7,305 nt of DNA from Gemmatimonadaceae bacterium (GTDB taxonomy: Bacteria; Gemmatimonadota; Gemmatimonadetes; Gemmatimonadales; Gemmatimonadaceae): contig JADGGM010000142.1 of NCBI GenBank assembly GCA_019689955.1, positions 1-7,305 of the forward strand, in the 5' to 3' direction. Below, one piece after another: positions 6,123-7,305 of the stretch. Within the stretch, counting starts at the first letter, position 1. Every line of letters begins with the position of its first letter. The notes beneath the pieces were generated by a model, which worked only from the letters and a program-made list of their open reading frames with translations, was not told the DNA's origin and did no database searches. Position numbers and translations under genes: made by a program.

Positions 6123-6151
6123 TCCACCTCCACTCTCTCACTCTTCCACAC
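6123..6151 (+). other. G-free, pyrimidine-rich 5' leader of the dehydrogenase gene
   Basis: All 29 bases between the membrane-protein stop and the ATG at 6152 are C, T or A, without a single G, in a very GC-rich window. No Shine-Dalgarno sequence is therefore possible in this stretch, and it should be unstructured. This may reflect S1-assisted or leader-independent initiation, or a short untranslated region shaped for low structure. No clear -10 or -35 box is seen, so I treat it as a translation-related leader and not as a promoter. Confidence 0.5.
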
Positions 6152-7045
6152 ATGGCCGACATCAAGACCGTAGGCGTGCTCGGCGCCGGGCTCATGGGCT
6201 CCGGGATCGCACAGGTCGCCGCCCAGAGCGGGTTCGCCACCAAGGTCCGCGAGATCTCCGAAGCGCTCTGCCAGAAAGGGAAGGCGAGCATCGAGAAGAG
6301 CTTCAACCGGGCGATCGAGAAGAGCAACGGGAAGGTCACCCCCGCGGACCGCGACGCCGCGATGGCTCGGCTCACCTTCACCACCGACGTGAGCGACCTC
6401 GCCGACTGCGACATCGTGATCGAGGCGGTGGTCGAGGACCTGGAGGTGAAGAACGCGCTGTGGAAGGAGCTCGACGCGCTCTGCCCGCCGAGCACGATCT
6501 TCGCGTCGAACACCTCCAGCCTCACGATCGCGGCCATGGCCGCGGCCACCGCGCGTCCGGACCGGATGGTGGGGCTCCACTTCTTCAACCCGGTCCCGGT
6601 GATGAAGCTCGTGGAGGTGGTCCGCACGGTGACGACGAGCGAGAGCACCTTCGAGAGCGCCTTTGCCTTCGCCAAGCGGTTGGGGAAGGAGCCGATCGCG
6701 GCCAAGGATAACTCCGGGTTCGTGGTGAACCTGCTCCTCGTCCCCTACCTCATCGACGCGATCAACGCGCTCGAGCACGGCGTGGCGAGCGTGGAGGACA
6801 TCGACAAGGGGATGATGCTCGGCACGGGGTACCCGATGGGCCCCTTCACCCTGCTCGACTTCGTGGGGCTGGACACGACGTACAAGATCGCCGAGATCAT
6901 GTTCAACGAGTACCGCGAGAAGCGCTACGCGCCGCCGCCGCTCCTCAAGCGGATGGTGCTCGCGGGGATGTACGGGCGGAAGTCGGGGAAGGGGTTCTAC
7001 GACTACAGCGTGGATCCCCCGCGCGTAAACGACCTCGGCCTGTGA
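6152..7045 (+). CDS. 3-hydroxyacyl-CoA dehydrogenase (3-hydroxybutyryl-CoA dehydrogenase type)
   Basis: This 297-residue protein has the length of stand-alone Hbd/PaaH-type enzymes, without the enoyl-CoA hydratase domain of FadB. It interconverts L-3-hydroxyacyl-CoA and 3-ketoacyl-CoA with NAD(H) in the cytoplasm. The N-terminal Rossmann domain has the G-A-G-L-M-G-S-G loop (11-18). An acidic residue at the end of strand 2, Glu34 where Asp is usual, favours NAD over NADP. The active-site set is present: S122 in S-N-T-S-S-L, H143 in G-L-H-F-F-N-P, E155 in K-L-V-E-V-V, and N193 in F-V-V-N. The C-terminal dimerisation domain contains VASVEDIDKGMMLGTGYPMG (211-230) and closes with G-R-K-S-G-K-G-F-Y-D-Y (275-285). 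The ATG at 6152 gives the expected N-terminus right before the Rossmann strand; the frame stays open far upstream only by shadowing earlier genes. Together with the thiolase it supplies two consecutive beta-oxidation steps, or the reductive arm of a butyrate or polyhydroxybutyrate-like route. No hydratase or acyl-CoA dehydrogenase is in view. Confidence 0.93.
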   Translation: MADIKTVGVLGAGLMGSGIAQVAAQSGFATKVREISEALCQKGKASIEKSFNRAIEKSNGKVTPADRDAAMARLTFTTDVSDLADCDIVIEAVVEDLEVKNALWKELDALCPPSTIFASNTSSLTIAAMAAATARPDRMVGLHFFNPVPVMKLVEVVRTVTTSESTFESAFAFAKRLGKEPIAAKDNSGFVVNLLLVPYLIDAINALEHGVASVEDIDKGMMLGTGYPMGPFTLLDFVGLDTTYKIAEIMFNEYREKRYAPPPLLKRMVLAGMYGRKSGKGFYDYSVDPPRVNDLGL

Positions 7046-7305
7046 CCACACCGCATCGCACGACGGCCGCCCCCGCCCCCGCGCTCCGCGTCGCGCCGCC
7101 ACGGCTCCGCGGCGTGTTCCGCGACGACCTGGACGCGCGCGCCGTGTACGCCGAGGGGGCGGGGATCGCGCGCGTGGTCCCCGCCGCGGTCGCGGTCGCG
7201 CGGGACGCCGAGGACGTCGTGGCGCTCGTGCGGTGGGCCGGGGAGCACGGCACCGCGCTCGTGCCGCGCGGCTCCGGGAGCGGGATGGCTGGGGGCGCCG
7301 TGGGG
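7042..7305 (+). CDS. FAD-linked oxidase (GlcD/D-lactate dehydrogenase-like), N-terminal part
   Basis: An open frame runs from GTG 7042 to the last base, giving the first 88 residues of a protein that continues outside the window. The GTG overlaps the dehydrogenase stop as GTGA. The segment from R-V-V-P-A-A-V-A-V-A (44-53) through D-A-E-D-V-V-A-L-V-R (55-64) to V-P-R-G-S-G-S-G-M-A-G-G (74-85) is the start of a PCMH-type FAD-binding domain; its glycine-rich loop binds the FAD pyrophosphate. This family includes glycolate oxidase GlcD, D-lactate dehydrogenases and the large FAD plus Fe-S proteins that oxidise 2-hydroxy acids to 2-oxo acids. The G-S-G-x-A-G-G form of the loop recalls the large two-domain D-lactate dehydrogenase group, but subtype and substrate cannot be settled from this fragment. 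An alternative start would be the GTG at 7114, but it would remove part of the helix before the FAD domain and lose the overlap typical of this window. Confidence 0.8.
   Translation, partial: MTTPHRTTAAPAPALRVAPPRLRGVFRDDLDARAVYAEGAGIARVVPAAVAVARDAEDVVALVRWAGEHGTALVPRGSGSGMAGGAVG

Noticed and set aside
4241..6151. Long upstream extension of the dehydrogenase frame
   Set aside because: The frame is open only because it shadows the two preceding genes. The extension is Arg/Ala/Gly low complexity, and the true enzyme starts at 6152 just before the Rossmann strand.
6005..7102. Open frame of 365 codons on the - strand
   Set aside because: It lies opposite the clearly recognised 3-hydroxyacyl-CoA dehydrogenase and has the His/Arg/Val-rich composition of a shadow frame.
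1..7305. CRISPR array, tRNA, rRNA, insertion sequence, prophage or defence system
   Set aside because: Reading the window showed no regularly spaced repeats, no tRNA-like cloverleaf ends, no transposase or integrase motifs and no toxin or nuclease genes. The window is almost entirely metabolic and envelope coding sequence.

Overview
This is a compact, GC-rich bacterial segment in which every supportable gene is on the + strand. Two genes are cut by the window edges and seven are complete. The base composition, the style of the proteins, and an apparently weak use of Shine-Dalgarno sites would suit the Gemmatimonadota. That is inference: no rRNA or marker gene is present, and other GC-rich phyla are possible.

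Layout. (1) 1-444: the C-terminal part of a family 2 glycosyltransferase of the polyprenyl-phosphate sugar transferase type. (2) 445-536: a short gap with a weak promoter-like AT-rich island. (3) 537-2874: three genes joined by 4-base stop/start overlaps: a protein with a C-terminal double zinc ribbon, a small monohaem cytochrome c lipoprotein, and a 3-isopropylmalate dehydrogenase-type enzyme (leuB-like). (4) 2875-2967: a 93-base gap, probably holding the promoter of the next unit. (5) 2968-7305: a tight run made of a 3-ketoacyl-CoA thiolase resembling mitochondrial ACAA2, an unrecognised lipoprotein, an unrecognised membrane protein, a 3-hydroxyacyl-CoA dehydrogenase, and the start of an FAD-linked oxidase that runs off the right edge.

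How the genes work together. Thiolase and 3-hydroxyacyl-CoA dehydrogenase catalyse consecutive steps of beta-oxidation, or the reverse condensation/reduction steps. The FAD-linked oxidase is likely to use a 2-hydroxy acid such as lactate or glycolate. The second unit therefore looks like acyl-CoA or short-chain acid catabolism, with two unknown envelope proteins lodged between the enzymes. The first unit joins genes with no obvious shared pathway.

I found no tRNA, rRNA, CRISPR array, insertion sequence, phage gene or defence system, and no clearly novel system. The best leads are the two unknown envelope proteins, the substitutions at conserved positions in the LeuB-like enzyme and the thiolase, and the G-free leader before the dehydrogenase gene.
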